Below are positions 45,701 to 57,150 of a stretch of DNA of 64,000 bases, one piece after another (position 1 is the stretch's first letter; every line of letters begins with the position of its first letter). This stretch comes from Rhizomys pruinosus. Its lineage: Eukaryota > Chordata > Mammalia > Rodentia > Spalacidae. The DNA is taken from assembly GCA_009823505.1 (NCBI GenBank), contig VZQC01005585.1, positions 564,781 through 628,780 on the forward strand, given 5' to 3'. The notes beneath the pieces are model-generated. The model was not told where the DNA came from, did no database searches, and saw only the letters and a program-made list of their open reading frames with translations. The position numbers and the translations under genes were made by a program.

Positions 45701-46420
45701 GGGTGGGGGGAGGGATATTATTTTTATTTATTTTATGAATTTTTATGAATTCCATATATTTTCATCAGTTTATATCTCCTTACCAACTATTCCCACCCAT
45801 CTACCCCCTGCCCAATTTCATGTATTCTATTACATTTAAATTTACATTTAATTAATTTCATGTATTCTATTACATTAAATTTACATTTCTATTTTTAAAG
45901 AACTACAGAGTAAAGTTTATTTGCCAAATGTCCTTCAATATGAGTTTATCTATTATAGCCTGGTCAACTACCAAGGGTTTCCTTAAATAAGGTTCCCTTA
46001 AATAAGACTGAGTCTCCCTCTCAGCAGCCATCGGTTGCTCAGGTAGGGTTGGAGTTTCTTACAAATTTATCTCATTTCCATTTACATGGGACTTGTGCAT
46101 GCTGTCACCATTGCTGTGTGTTCATATGAATTACTTTCCAACTATCTAGAAAACTTTCCTGTGGTCCTCCACCACCTGTGACTCTTAAAATCTTTCTGCC
46201 CTCTCTTCCAAAATGATCCCTGAGTCTTGCAATGCAGAGCTTTGATATATGTGTCCTATTCAGGGATAAGCACTCTGCAGCCTCTTAATCTCTGAAAGAT
46301 GGTTAGTTGTGGTTCTCTGTGTTAATCATCATCTGCTGTATGGGGAAGCTTCTGGTGAGAATTGAGATGTACATTAATGTATGGGTGTAGCAATAAGTCA
46401 TTAGTAGTCAATTATATATG
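45701..46420 (-). repeat. Lx-like L1 3' region
   Basis: 3' end with C-rich 'cccacccatctaccccctgc', a local duplication of 'aatttcatgtattctattac' (45814, 45855), then 'tctttctgccctctcttcc', 'tgtgttaatcatcatctgct' and 'gggtgtagcaataagtcatt', which match a rodent L1 3' UTR I recall. Confidence 0.65.
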
Positions 46421-46423
46421 CGT

Positions 46424-46424
<1 letters not shown>

Positions 46425-46455
<31 letters not shown>

Positions 46456-46458
46456 GCA
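46425..46458. repeat. (TG)n microsatellite
   Basis: About 16 TG units with one TTTG interruption. Confidence 0.95.
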
Positions 46459-46492
46459 AGCAATGTCTTAATGAAATAAAAAGTTGACTACT

Positions 46493-46652
46493 AGCCGGGC
46501 GTGGTGGCACACACCTTTAATCCTAGCACTTGGGAGGCAGAGGCAGGTGGATCTTTGTGAGTTCAAGGCCAGCCTGGTCTACAGAGTGAGTTCCAGACAG
46601 CTATGGCTTCAGGGAAACCCTGTCTCGAAAAGACCAAAAAAAAAAAAAAAAG
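46493..46652 (+). repeat. B1 SINE
   Basis: 'agccgggcgtggtggcacac', 'caaggccagcctggtctaca', 'accctgtctcgaaaagacc' and an A-tail. Close to consensus. Confidence 0.93.
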
Positions 46653-47020
46653 TTGAATATTTTCTATATCACTCTATAGACCTTTTGCTTGCTAAAGGGT
46701 TATTGTTGTTTTATTAGTAAACATTAATTGTAAAAACAATCGTGACATTTTAATACTCTATAAACTTTTGCATACTCCATAGGGTACAGGCAAAAGGGAA
46801 AAATGAAATGATTCACATAAACTTAAAGGATTTGTGAGTAAGCCATATTTAAAGTATCTAGTATCTAATGCTTGTATTTTAAGACATAAAATAAATTATC
46901 TCATTTGGCAGTCATCATTTTCATAAGACTTTGTCCAGAATTATACTTTTGGAATGTGCCTTCCATATTTCAAAAGAAGAAACAAGTATTTACATTTAGA
47001 AATTGTTCTGACTCTTATAT
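46653..47020. other. No gene seen
   Basis: Unrecognised AT-rich sequence between two L1 pieces. Confidence 0.5.
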
Positions 47021-47860
47021 TCTTTCCAAGTCTCTTCCACAATGGTCCCTGAGCCATAGCTGGGTGAGGTTTAGTGCAGGAATCCTATCTAGGGACACAC
47101 ACTCTGCAGTCTTTTATTGTCTACAATTTGGCCAGCTGTGGCCTTCTGTGTGCACTGCCTGAGGAAGCTTTGCTGGTGAGAGATCAGAGATCTATTAGTA
47201 TTCTCTCTACCCTCAGTTATGCTATGCTCTATGAGCCTTAGGTGTAGAGGTTTCACTGTAGATGTGTTATTTAAGCCTGGGCATCTCTTGGACATATATT
47301 CTCTGTACATGACCAGTTATGGAGCTCTATAATAGCCTCCATCTATTGCCGAAAGAAGTTTCTCTGATGAGTTCTATATAGTATACTTGTCTGTAAATAC
47401 AAGGATCCATATTTAGGATATAGTAAGAAATTTCATTTATCTAGAGATATGACAGAGTTAGGGTTTTCTCTAGGATCCATAACCTCTCCAGCCATCTCTA
47501 TTTGGCCATGTTTATAATCCCCCATATGAGTCCCCTTCCATAGACCGAGACTTAAGTCCAATTAGATAGCTGTTAATCACCCCTTAAATAAAAGTGCTAC
47601 TACAGCACCAATAGATTGTTTGCTGTCCCAGTTGTGGTTATTAGGATTTAGAACTGGTTTGGTCCATTGATTGATTTTCTCCATTAGCAGCTTGCCTAAT
47701 ATTCTCTAGAACTATGAGACCTAATTTTCAGGAAGGAGTCTTCCAGGTCAGTTCCAGCTCCATTGCTCCAAGTCCTGTGTCTGAAGTATGTCCTGTCTTT
47801 AGTAATGGGATCTTACCTCGAGTTCTGGGAGATACCCAATGGCCCATGTTATTTGAAGAG
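47021..47860 (-). repeat. Lx-like L1 3' region
   Basis: 'tcttccacaatggtccctga', 'tctatgagccttaggtgtag', 'tgaccagttatggagctct', 'aagtccaattagatagctgt' and 'ccattgctccaagtcctgtg' give the longest continuous run of this repeat in the window. Confidence 0.65.
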
Positions 47861-47869
47861 TATCTTGGA

Positions 47870-48300
47870 CTACCCTGACCAACAACTTGTAGGGTTGGTG
47901 CATGAAAATAAGGAAATAGAGGCTTTTAGGTCTCTGGGAACTTGCAAGAATGCACAAAACCCATGCTGACTGAGTCAGACAAAAACTCAGCACAGAACTG
48001 GAGAAATAGGCATCAGGCCCACACGTTATCTGAGGTACTATTATATAGCAACCAGTTACTGAGGGAGTGAGGGAGAGTTGATCTTCTTTAAGGGAATTAT
48101 CCTAGATAGGCTTTTTAGACTTCAGAGGATGAACTTTCCCCAAACGACATCTAAGTATATAAATGCTTGACAGGATAGACCTCAACATATATGACAGAAT
48201 CCATGGATTGTGAATCCTGTGAAGGGCTATGGGAGGTGTGCATGGGGGAGGTGTTCTAAATTTTATTAAGATCTATTATATTAAATGTACAAAAGTTAAA
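47870..48300 (+). repeat. Lx-like L1 3' end, sense
   Basis: 'caaaaactcagcacagaact' to 'gagttgatcttctttaaggg' is the sense strand of what 27640-27740 shows in reverse. It runs to the G-rich end 'ggctatgggaggtgtgcatg' and an A-rich tail. With 47021-47860 in reverse just before it, this may be another twin-primed insertion. Confidence 0.55.
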
Positions 48301-48315
48301 TAAAATATACATAGA

Positions 48316-48545
48316 GGGCTGCAGAGATAGCTCAGCAGTTCAGAGCACTTGCCGCTCACTCTTGCTGAGGACCAGGGTTTAGTTCCCAGCTCCCACATGG
48401 AAGCTAACAGCTCTCCTTAATTCCAGCTTTAGGGGAATCTGATGCTCTCTTCTGACCTCTGCAAGCATTGTATGACATGGGTGTACTTACATACATATAG
48501 GCAATACACTCATACACATAAAATAAAAATAATAAAATATTAAGA
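48316..48545 (+). repeat. B2 SINE, diverged
   Basis: 'gggctgcagagatagctcag', 'ctgaggaccagggtttagtt', 'tgctctcttctgacctctgc' and an A-rich tail. Confidence 0.9.
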
Positions 48546-49689
48546 ATATATGCACAAAATTAATAATAAAATATTTTAAAACATATAAAAAAGTAAAGTG
48601 AACCATTTGAATAAAAAAGAAATTGTGCCGAAATGAAATCTGGCTTTATAAATGAGACAGTGCAAAAACATTGGCTCCTGTGCACCCTGCCACATTAGGC
48701 ATTCTCTTCATGGACATTTTTATGACTCTGACAGTGTTTCAGAGGACCCTGGATTTATGCATCGAGTTGCTGAGATTTAGTTCTACATCAGTACTCTATG
48801 AAGACTTTGGATCATATTTAAAACATTCTACATGTTTAAGTATTTGTTTGATGGGATATGTTTGTTACTTCTATGATGTTAACATAGAATTTTTATAAAC
48901 TATTGAAATCCAAGTTGAAATTTTCTGGAGTTAGATGAAGAAAGTTCATAATAAATATGTTAGTGACCCTTTTTGAATGTCTGCTGATATAAATCTGTGA
49001 GTATCACCGAATATTCTTTTCTTTGACAACAGACATACCAAAAATAGGAGAAAACCTCAATATCTATTAATCGCCTTGACTATTCCATTGCAAGCCTATC
49101 GCATTACTATTTCCAAGGAAACATATGAGGGTGACTTACGCTGTTCTGTAACCAACTGTACACATGTGAATAACTGGTCAAGTGATAGAAAAACTCTGCA
49201 TATCAATATTGTACAACTGTGGTGTAAAAATTGCTTTACGCATGAACTTTCCATAGAAAGTAATACTCAGTTATAATGAATTTCTGTAGCCTGGGAAAAA
49301 TATTGTCAATTGAATGACTGAGTTCATTTGTTCTTGAAAGCTATAGAAGAACAGCGTATTTGGGGAAGTGAGAAAATCGACCTCTAGTTCCAGTGTTTTA
49401 TGAGTTGAGGAAATAGTAAAGGACATAATATTTTTTAAATATTTTTTAAAATTCTCTTATTGTTATTTTTACCACTTTGTATGGTCAGCACTTTTGTTTG
49501 CAGAGATAGACTATGTATTATCTGTAGATAAATTAATATGGTTGCAGTACTTGTAAAATATTTATAAATTACTTGTCAGAAGCAAGCACTTATTGGTATT
49601 TGATGTTTATTACTCCTGATGCTATACAGTCAAGATACTTTAGGGAAATTAAAAAACAACAACAACAACAACAAGTTATTTCTAGCAGT
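48546..49689. other. No gene seen
   Basis: Unique AT-rich sequence. A short CAA repeat lies at 49655-49675. Frames at 48671-48898 and 49076-49276 have no support. Confidence 0.45.
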
Positions 49690-50680
49690 ACTTTTTAATT
49701 TTTATTTTTTCATAATAAATTTTTATAGTTTCATAGCACAGTTCTCAATCCAGGTTAGCTCCTCTACCCCATCTGTGCTCCTCCAACTCCCCATAAAACC
49801 TCATGTGTTCCGCCATACATGATAAGACAGACCTATCTAGTCAAGCATTTGTATCCAGATGTCCTTAATTGAAAGCGCATGTGCAGCACACTTTGTTGTA
49901 TAAGGAAGCTTAGCTTCACTGGTGAAAGTTGAGGGATGCATTAATTTTCTCTCCATCTCTGGCTCCAATTTGTTCCATGAGCTGAAGGTGTAGACATTCA
50001 GTTGTAAATGTGCCATCTAGAACTAGGCATCTCTTAATCCTGTATTCTCTGTGTCTGACCAGTTGTGGAACTCTGCAGTAGTCCCCATCTACTGCAATAA
50101 GAAGCTTCCTTGATGAGTGGTGCACAGTATGTTTGTTTGTAAATATAAGGATCTATCATGTTTAGCTTCAGGTAAGAAATATTTGTCTGGAGATATGGCA
50201 GAGCTAAGGTTTGCTCTAGGATCTATGTCCTCTCTGATCATGTGTATTTGGCTACAATTACAATTCCATTCCTAGTTCACCCCCATTGAGAAGGCTTTAA
50301 GTCCAAGTAGGTAGCTGTTGATTCCCCCACCCTACCCTAGATACACCTATAGGTGTAGCTTGCTGTGCCTGTCGTTATGGTCATTAGCCTTTAGGACTGG
50401 GTTGGACCAGTGATTGATCTTCTCCTTTAGCCATTTGCATATTATCATTGAGGTTTATAAGAGTGAAACTTCACTTGGAAGGTTTCCAGGTACTGAACTT
50501 CTAGTTCCTGACCCATTGTTCCAAGCCCTGTGTCCAAAAGTATGCCCTGTCTTCTGCAGTAGGTTCTTATCTATTAATTCTGAGAGACAACCAAGAGCTC
50601 TGGCAACAGCCTGTGATATTTTGGGATTCTCCTGGGCCACTCTCACCTAACACTCAAAGTGAGGTCTCCTCTGTCTGGCA
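49690..50680 (-). repeat. Lx-like L1 3' region
   Basis: 'agtttcatagcacagttctc', 'ccgccatacatgataagac', 'tgaccagttgtggaactctg', 'aagtccaagtaggtagctgt', 'ttgttccaagccctgtgtcc' and 'gggattctcctgggccactc' follow the reference order. Confidence 0.65.
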
Positions 50681-50957
50681 CTATTGTATTCCATCAATAT
50701 ATGTGCCTGTATTTTGTGCCATTGCCACGCAGTTTTTATATACACTCCAAGATATAAACGTAGGAAAAAGCTTTCTGTATTGGATAGTAGCTGCTCAGTC
50801 ATTAAGGGTAACAATCGATAAGTGAGACCTCATTAAACTACAGAACTTCTGTACAATAGAAATAGCCAAGGTTGGGAAGAGGAAACTCAGAAAGTGGGAG
50901 AAAATCTTTAACAGCAACACGTGCAACAGAGGATTGACATTAAGAATACACACACAC
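50681..50957. other. No gene seen
   Basis: Possibly further decayed L1 ('ctcattaaactacagaactt', 'aacagcaacacgtgcaacag'). Confidence 0.4.
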
Positions 50958-51215
50958 GGAGCTGGAGAGATGGCCTAGCGGTTAAGAGCGCCGACCGCTC
51001 TTACAGAGGACCGGGGCTCGATCCCCAGCACCCACATGGCGGCCGAGAACCGTCTGAAACTCCAATTCCAGGAGAACTCCAGTTCCAGGGGAATCCGAGA
51101 CCCTCTTCTGACCTCCGCGGCTTTGCAAGACACGGGTGCACAAACCTGCATGCAGACAGGACATTCATACACATAAGAAATAAATTTTTAAAAAATTAAA
51201 AAAAATACACACACA
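50958..51215 (+). repeat. B2 SINE, young copy
   Basis: 'ggagctggagagatggccta', 'gagaaccgtctgaaactcca', and a tail that ends before a second 'aatacacacacac'. That motif also lies just before the head (50945-50957), giving the target duplication. Confidence 0.94.
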
Positions 51216-51289
51216 CACAAAAAAAAAAACCCTAAAAAACAGAGAAATAAGAAACAAATGATTCAATAAAAAGATGGACCTGAACAGTT

Positions 51290-51513
51290 ATTTTTATTTT
51301 TGAGTGTATGAGGCAATTAAGGGTGTATTGCCTGAATATATGTACGTGCACCCCTGTCCTGCAGTGCCTGAGGAGGTCAGAAGTGGATATCAGATTCCCC
51401 TGGAACTGGACTTAAGGAAGGTTGTTAGCGTCCATGTGGGTGCTGGGAATCAAATCCAAATTTTCTGCAAAAGCAGCCGGTGCTCTTAACCACTGAGCCA
51501 TCTCTCCAGCCCT
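51290..51513 (-). repeat. B2 SINE
   Basis: Minus orientation: 'gcacccctgtcctgcagtgc', 'cccctggaactggacttaag', 'gtgggtgctgggaatcaaat', head ending 'tctccagccc' at 51513. Confidence 0.9.
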
Positions 51514-53479
51514 AGTAACTTGGATGTTATATGTTAAAAAACTTTTTGTATTATAAAAAAAAAATCAATGTAAAACTTTTCAATAAGACTCATTAAGCAC
51601 TCAAACAGCATTATTCTCTTTGATATCTGACACTGATCATCACAACAGACTGCATTTTTTAGGAACTATTTTCTGTCAAATTACTTCTCTGTATTTCATT
51701 TCTCCTGTGTGATATTTATTATACTATAAAAATAATTAATATTTTAATAGACTGGCAATATTATTTATAAAAGCAAATAAACGAAAGCTTTCATATTTAG
51801 TGCACGGTGGATTCTAATTGGAACAATGACACTAATTCCGAAAACAACAGGAAGAGTCACAGTACTTTTTAGGATTTTAGTTACTTAGCTGAACCAAGAA
51901 CAGAAAGCATTTAATTTGGGATGTTAATACTTATGAAGCTGTCTATCAGTAATTCTCTATGTATTTGTTCCTTTTTTCCTTTTCTCTTTGCCACATACTT
52001 TAACATTTTAGTTTGTCCCTGCTTTGTCTTTGTCGTATTTATAGTGACAGTTTTGTCAGTCTGTTTTCCACAAGGAATGTAGAGCACCAGTGTCTATTTA
52101 TTCTTTTGCCCCCTCTACTTTAAAAAATATTCTCACTCATTTTATGCTGCTATAAAAACAGAAGAGCCAAGTGTTATGACACAGGCGCAATAAGATTGGG
52201 CACGGCACAATCGTCTCTTCTTCAGCACACATCCTAAAGAAAAGTGCTAGCTAGTCAAGGCTGAAAAACTGTGTCACATGTTGTCAGCAGCAAGTCAGGG
52301 GTGCCGGGGTTCCCTGTGTTACATAATAAGCAAGGAACTTCATCTTGTTTTCTCATGAAGAACTTGGCAGATGATGGCTTAGAATACTATGAAAAATATG
52401 ATTTCCTGTTTCCGCAATGTAATCTTTATGCTCTGTACCCTACTGTGTATACACAGTTACTTATGAGGGTGGAAGGTTGAAGCCCACGTAAAATGTAGTG
52501 TCTTCTTCTTGGCCTAATAGTCCATGGAGCGATGACATGAACATCTCTTAACACTTGGACCATTGACTGCTTGAATAATAGCCTTGAAATTTTTCCCATA
52601 GTTTGAAATAGGATAAGAATTAAATACTTTAGAAGTGAACGCAATCTTTATATTTTTATAAAAATAAATAGCCTGGGTTTCTACTAAGATTAATAAAAGA
52701 GTGATGACATTTGTCAATAGTGCCCAAAGTAATCTTTATATTTTAATATGAAAAATCTTTAGTGAGTTATGTTTGATTAAAGCTACACAGTATTCATTCA
52801 CAATGAAGTGAGAACCATGTAATTGAACAGATATGAATCCACCTGTGCAGACAGATTAACCACAGGGAAACATAAAACTACCTCTTCTTTAGCATGTGAA
52901 AGAGGGTTAGTGGTTTGTGGGAATCTTTTTAATCCAAATCTATGGGAAATATAGATTCTTGTGTGAGACAATGTTTGGTATGACAGATGAATTTCAAGAC
53001 AACTAGTCTTTGTTGTAAATATGTCACTGTTGTACAATCACAGTGATTACCATACAACACAACTTATTACCCTGTTAGAGCCTGTATTTTTGTAACATGT
53101 TAGATAAGGTACTCTTAGTAAAACCAAGAAAGAATGGAGTACCAGACACTCGTGGAGGAGTCAAAAAGCAAATGACTGTCAAATTCTTTGAGGCACAGAA
53201 GATGTTCTTGTCAGTCATTGTGTACATAAACCTTAAAGATGCCAAGATAAAAAAACAGACAGCTCAATAAACTGTTTAATATGAAGGTTGAGGAGGAAGA
53301 GGGAAAGAACGTGGGTTGTGGGTTGGCGTGCTGTTACTTGAGGTAACAGAGTGGTCATCTTAAACCAAAACAAATAATAAAATATACTAAGTAGCTGTGC
53401 CCTGTGCTTCCCAGGAGCTCCAGGCCTAAGAGTAAGAAGCTTGGAATGAATGCATAATTATGAATACACATATGAGCAC

Positions 53480-53480
<1 letters not shown>
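51514..53480. other. Unique sequence, no gene seen
   Basis: Nearly 2 kb with no SINE or L1. No exon with convincing splice borders. Frames at 52271-52480 and 52798-53037 (-) have no support. Confidence 0.45.

Positions 53481-53533
<53 letters not shown>
53481..53533. repeat. (GA)n microsatellite
   Basis: About 26 perfect GA units; a polypurine tract. Confidence 0.98.
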
Positions 53534-53534
<1 letters not shown>

Positions 53535-53589
53535 ATTCACTGATTGATTCCAGAAAATGCCCTTATTTAGGGAATCAGAAGTCTTCTAT

Positions 53590-53759
53590 GGTCTGGAGAG
53601 ATACCTCCATGATTAAGAACATTTGCTGAGAAAGCAAAAGCACTCGAGTTCAAACATTCAGCACCCATAGAAAACCTAGGCATGGCCACATCTGCCTGTA
53701 ATGTCAGCACTGGGAGAGCAGAAAAACAAGGAGCTTTAAGCTCAGTGTTGAATTCTACT

Positions 53760-53803
<44 letters not shown>

Positions 53804-53805
53804 AG
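53590..53805 (+). repeat. B4-like composite SINE with (AAAT)n tail
   Basis: A tRNA-like head ('tctggagagatacctcca', 'actcgagttcaaacattcag') is followed directly by a B1-like part ('ggcatggccacatctgcctg', 'gtcagcactgggag'). That is the B4 plan. The tail is about ten AAAT units (53762-53802). Confidence 0.65.
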
Positions 53806-54284
53806 TGGAAAGCAATAGAGGAAGACACTTGATGTACTCTTGTGGCCTTGGCACATGCACGTATGTGTGTACACATCACATGTAGACCACACACACACAT
53901 GCACAAAGTCATCTAAGAGAGAATAATAAACCATCAAGTAAAGGGTAATATATTAAAATGTCACTAGGAAACCTAGTTTTGACCCAGTTAGGCATATAAA
54001 GTCTTAACAGTGCAGAATCTCCTGCTCATGGAAGTCCTTATATTCTTTGGACAAAAAGGAAATATTAAGCATAAGAAAATATGAATGCACATGTTGTCTT
54101 ATGCTCTAGGGGAAGGTTTGGATTGAGGTAGGCTAGCCCTTTCTAGTGTCATTATGTCCTTGCTCTTGTATCAATCTTTTGCTCTGATTCCAGGCACGTA
54201 ATTGCTACTCTACTGTTCTTTTGTCTGGTAGATGGTTTAATGGAAAAACACTAGGATCTCTGAAACGGGTGAAAGACAAAGCTG
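53806..54284. other. No gene seen
   Basis: Short imperfect CA run (53885-53900). Otherwise plain. Confidence 0.5.
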
Positions 54285-54465
54285 TTTTTATTTTATTTTA
54301 TTTTTTTTTTTTTTGGTCTTTTTGAGACAGGGTCTCCCTGTAGCCCAGCTGTCCTGGAACTCACTCTGTAGACCAGGCTGGCCTTGAACTCACAAAGATC
54401 CGCCTACTTCTGCCTCCCAAGTGCTAGGATTAAAGCCGTGCGCCACCACGCCCAGCTTGATAAAG
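54285..54465 (-). repeat. B1 SINE
   Basis: T-rich tail, 'tgagacagggtctccctgta', 'gtagaccaggctggccttga', head 'gcgccaccacgcccagctt'. Confidence 0.93.
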
Positions 54466-54589
54466 CTGTTTTTAATGATACTTTACTTTTTGTTTTATGT
54501 AATGAATGCCTTTGTGAACAAAAGAATATACCGTTTATAATTCTCATAACACTTGCCTGGTTTGGGCTTGATGTAATACCTTGAGGGTG

Positions 54590-54840
54590 AGCAGTAAGGA
54601 TAGAAGAAATTGGGAGCTTACGATTTAGTTCAATCATATTCAAACCAGCTTATTTATGAGTTGTGTGATCCATGGAAAGTTTTTTAACTACTATGAACTT
54701 CTGTCTCTCCTATATAAATTTTAGAAAATAATAGCACCTACTTCACAAGGCTGAGAAGTAAATGAGATGTTCATATAACATTTATCACAAATGCAGCATA
54801 TAATACTTAAAGAATGTTAATTTTTAACATCATGTATTAT
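54590..54840 (+). repeat. MIR SINE, old
   Basis: 'gagttgtgtgatccatggaa', 'tttaactactatgaacttct', 'agcacctacttcacaaggct' and 'gaagtaaatgagatgttcat' follow MIR order. Confidence 0.65.
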
Positions 54841-55098
54841 AATCATTATATATTATATATAACATCATATAATAATAGTCATTTCTCAAATTAACTCCCC
54901 AAGTAAGAGGAAGGAACAATAATGTTTTTATAAGCACATGCTTCTATATGAGGATTTTCTAGCTTGTCTGAAACCTTGGAGGAAAAAAGAGTTGAACAAG
55001 ACACATCAAAAATATTGTGATATGTTGCAGTCTGTTTTGGAGACCAAATAGTTTTAAAGTACCCACTATTTGTAAGAGGATGCTACATTTGTTTTCAG

Positions 55099-55247
55099 GG
55101 ACTTTCACCCCTACAAAGCCCACAGAAGACAGTGCTGCTGGAAGTGAAGGCGAGTCTGACCTCCTTAAGGTGATCTCCCTGAAGGAGCGAATGGCAAAGT
55201 ATCAGGCAGCTGTTTCCAGAGGCGATTCCCACAGCTTCTCAGCTAAC
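55099..55247 (+). CDS. Xirp2: Xirp2 coding exon (149 bp)
   Basis: XIRP2 (Xin actin-binding repeat protein 2) binds and bundles actin and binds alpha-actinin at costameres, Z-disc edges and intercalated discs of striated muscle; a short form works in hair-cell stereocilia. The exon lies between TTTGTTTTCAG (acceptor AG 55097-55098) and a donor GTAAGC (55248). It enters in phase 1, its first two bases completing a split codon, and ends in phase 0. The 49 whole codons include [17 protein letters not shown] and end SFSAN. The motif [13 protein letters not shown] is shared with LIMA1/EPLIN, which is why XIRP2 was also called Xeplin. The ATG at 55191 (MAKYQAAV) matches the start of the short XIRP2 isoform, while the open frame before it serves the long isoform. 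With a first exon at 17201 no earlier in-frame ATG exists in this exon. LIMA1 is ruled out by the next exon. Confidence 0.92.
55191..55193 (+). promoter_or_regulatory. Xirp2: Likely internal start codon of short Xirp2
   Basis: ATG with context GCGAATGG: G at +4 but C at -3, so moderate. It is the first ATG in the exon and is in frame with the downstream exon. Use as a start depends on a transcript that begins inside the gene (candidate promoter near 17 kb). Confidence 0.6.
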
Positions 55248-55374
55248 GTAAGCTCCTCTTGAGAATTTTGCCTGAGGTGATGTCCATGCTGTCTCTCTGG
55301 ACTTCTTCCTTACTTTTGTAAGACAAGAATCATATTAAGAATTGGGATAAACCTGACAGAGGACAAAAAGGAGT
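55248..55374. other. Xirp2 intron, start
   Basis: Start of the 6,222-base intron (55248-61469) between the two clear exons; donor GTAAGC. Confidence 0.85.
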
Positions 55375-55600
55375 ATGAATCAAACTCGGACAGTATGAAT
55401 TGAAGTGTCAGCTGTGCTACTTGATGATTACATGAACTTGAACTAATCTCTTAACCCCTCCTTGAGCTTTAGTTTCTTATACTGAAGAATGGGAACGATC
55501 TTCTACTACATAGGGTCTTGGTGGAGAATCAAGGAAATAATTTATGTGGAAGCCAGGAGGCACTGCATAAATGTATTATTATTGTCATCATTACCACTTA
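55375..55600 (+). repeat. MIR SINE
   Basis: 'gtcagctgtgctacttgatg', 'catgaacttgaactaatctc', 'cctccttgagctttagtttc', 'gggtcttggtggagaatca' and 'aggcactgcataaatgtatt' follow MIR order to its 3' end. Confidence 0.8.
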
Positions 55601-55992
55601 ACCTATAGCTATTCTCCTCAGAGGGTTAGGAATTAATTTCAAATTTTAATAATGTGGGTTTGCATGCTGCCCTCCTTGATCTAGTATATCATTCATTTAA
55701 ATTCTCTAGCAGTGTAATATCTTTTGCTTTTCTCTGTATGCACTGAGTCCATTAGGAAAGGCTTAATCAACATAGAAATGAGAGAGATTAGCAATGTAAG
55801 CACTTTACTGAACCAATTATGATTACAGGAGACAAAGATTCAGAAAGACCACTGAATTTTAGAGCCAACCCATAATAAAGTAATAGTCAAAAGAATTTGT
55901 TGGATTCCACATTCCATGCCCTTCAGCATAATGAAATATAAGAATATTATTTTGTAATTATTATGTTCAAATTACTCATGTGGTTGCTTGTG
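55601..55992. other. No gene seen
   Basis: Intronic, plain sequence. Confidence 0.55.
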
Positions 55993-55996
55993 TGTA

Positions 55997-56060
<64 letters not shown>
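55993..56060. repeat. (TG)n(AG)n compound microsatellite
   Basis: About 9 TG units pass directly into about 24 AG units. The alternating and polypurine halves could form unusual DNA structures. Confidence 0.97.
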
Positions 56061-56065
<5 letters not shown>

Positions 56066-56823
56066 CAGAAACACAGAGAGGTAGAGAGAGATTAGCTCCC
56101 AAAGGTAAGGTTCTAAAATAGCTACTCAACATTTACAAATTATTTAGAGATGAGGCTGACTGTGCCAAACTCATTAACAGTACTGCAATTCTAGATGACA
56201 TTTAAGTGTTACATAGTCATTAAGATATATTTTAGACATGCATAGATTGGAATGAATATACAAAAGTGACATACTAAGTACATCACTTCCAAAACAAATA
56301 CTTCAACACTGCCTTCCATCAGTCTTCTTGGTGGCACCCCCTGCTGGATCATTTAGAAACTTCACTACAAATTAGCTCTAAATTATACAAATAATTCTTA
56401 AGGAAACAGCCAACTTTGAAAACACCTCATTAAAGACTGGTTAGTTAGTAAATAATCTTCCTATCTAAGAAGATTTAGATTCTTCTCAGTAACTGGACAC
56501 TATGTCATTAAACAAATTGGTATCAGGATATGATTTGTATTTCTGAGATGCTAAAAGAATTTTTAAACTGGGCATACAGATACATTAAATAATCCTAATA
56601 ATACTAAACATTAATGATGATATGAAAATAGTCTACAGAAAGGAATATATTTCTTTTCTTTTTACTGATAAAAATAGGAATTTATAAAAATTAGTCTCTA
56701 ATAATACAACAATTAAATATTAAGTTTTTTTTTTACTGTCAACCTAGCATATATACAAAGAGAAATGTTCTACGTAAGAGCTCATATTTAACTGTTTCCT
56801 AAATTATTCAGCAAATTTGCCGT
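56061..56823. other. No gene seen
   Basis: AT-rich intronic sequence, no repeat recognised. Confidence 0.5.
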
Positions 56824-56857
<34 letters not shown>

Positions 56858-56859
56858 AT
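56824..56859. repeat. (TG)n microsatellite
   Basis: About 17 TG units with one TTTG. Confidence 0.95.
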
Positions 56860-56899
56860 CTGGTATATGTGTCTATATATTTATATGTGTGTGTAGATC

Positions 56900-57150
56900 C
56901 ATGCAACATGGAGGCTAGAGATCTTGTGTATCTTCCTGTATTGATCTCTACCTTTCCTTTTGAGGCAGGAGCTCCTGGTTCAACTAGACTGCCTGGCCAG
57001 CAAGTCCTAGGGATCCTTCATGTCTGTTTCCCCTGAGTTTCAGGTGCATGCCACTGGGCGTGGCTTTTTATATGTGCTCAGGGGATCTGTACTCAGTTCC
57101 TCACGCTTACATAGCAAGCACTCCACTGACTCCATCTTCCCAGTTCCCAA
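56900..57150 (-). repeat. B4-like composite SINE
   Basis: In reverse: a B1-like half ('ttttgaggcaggagctcctg', 'gtgcatgccactgggcgtgg') then a tRNA-like half ('ggggatctgtactcagttcc', 'agcaagcactccactgactc'). This is the B4 layout in minus orientation. Confidence 0.65.

Noticed and set aside
55099..55247. LIMA1 (EPLIN) exon
   Set aside because: The [13 protein letters not shown] motif is shared, but the following SRGD...SFSAN and the next exon ([13 protein letters not shown]) are specific to XIRP2.
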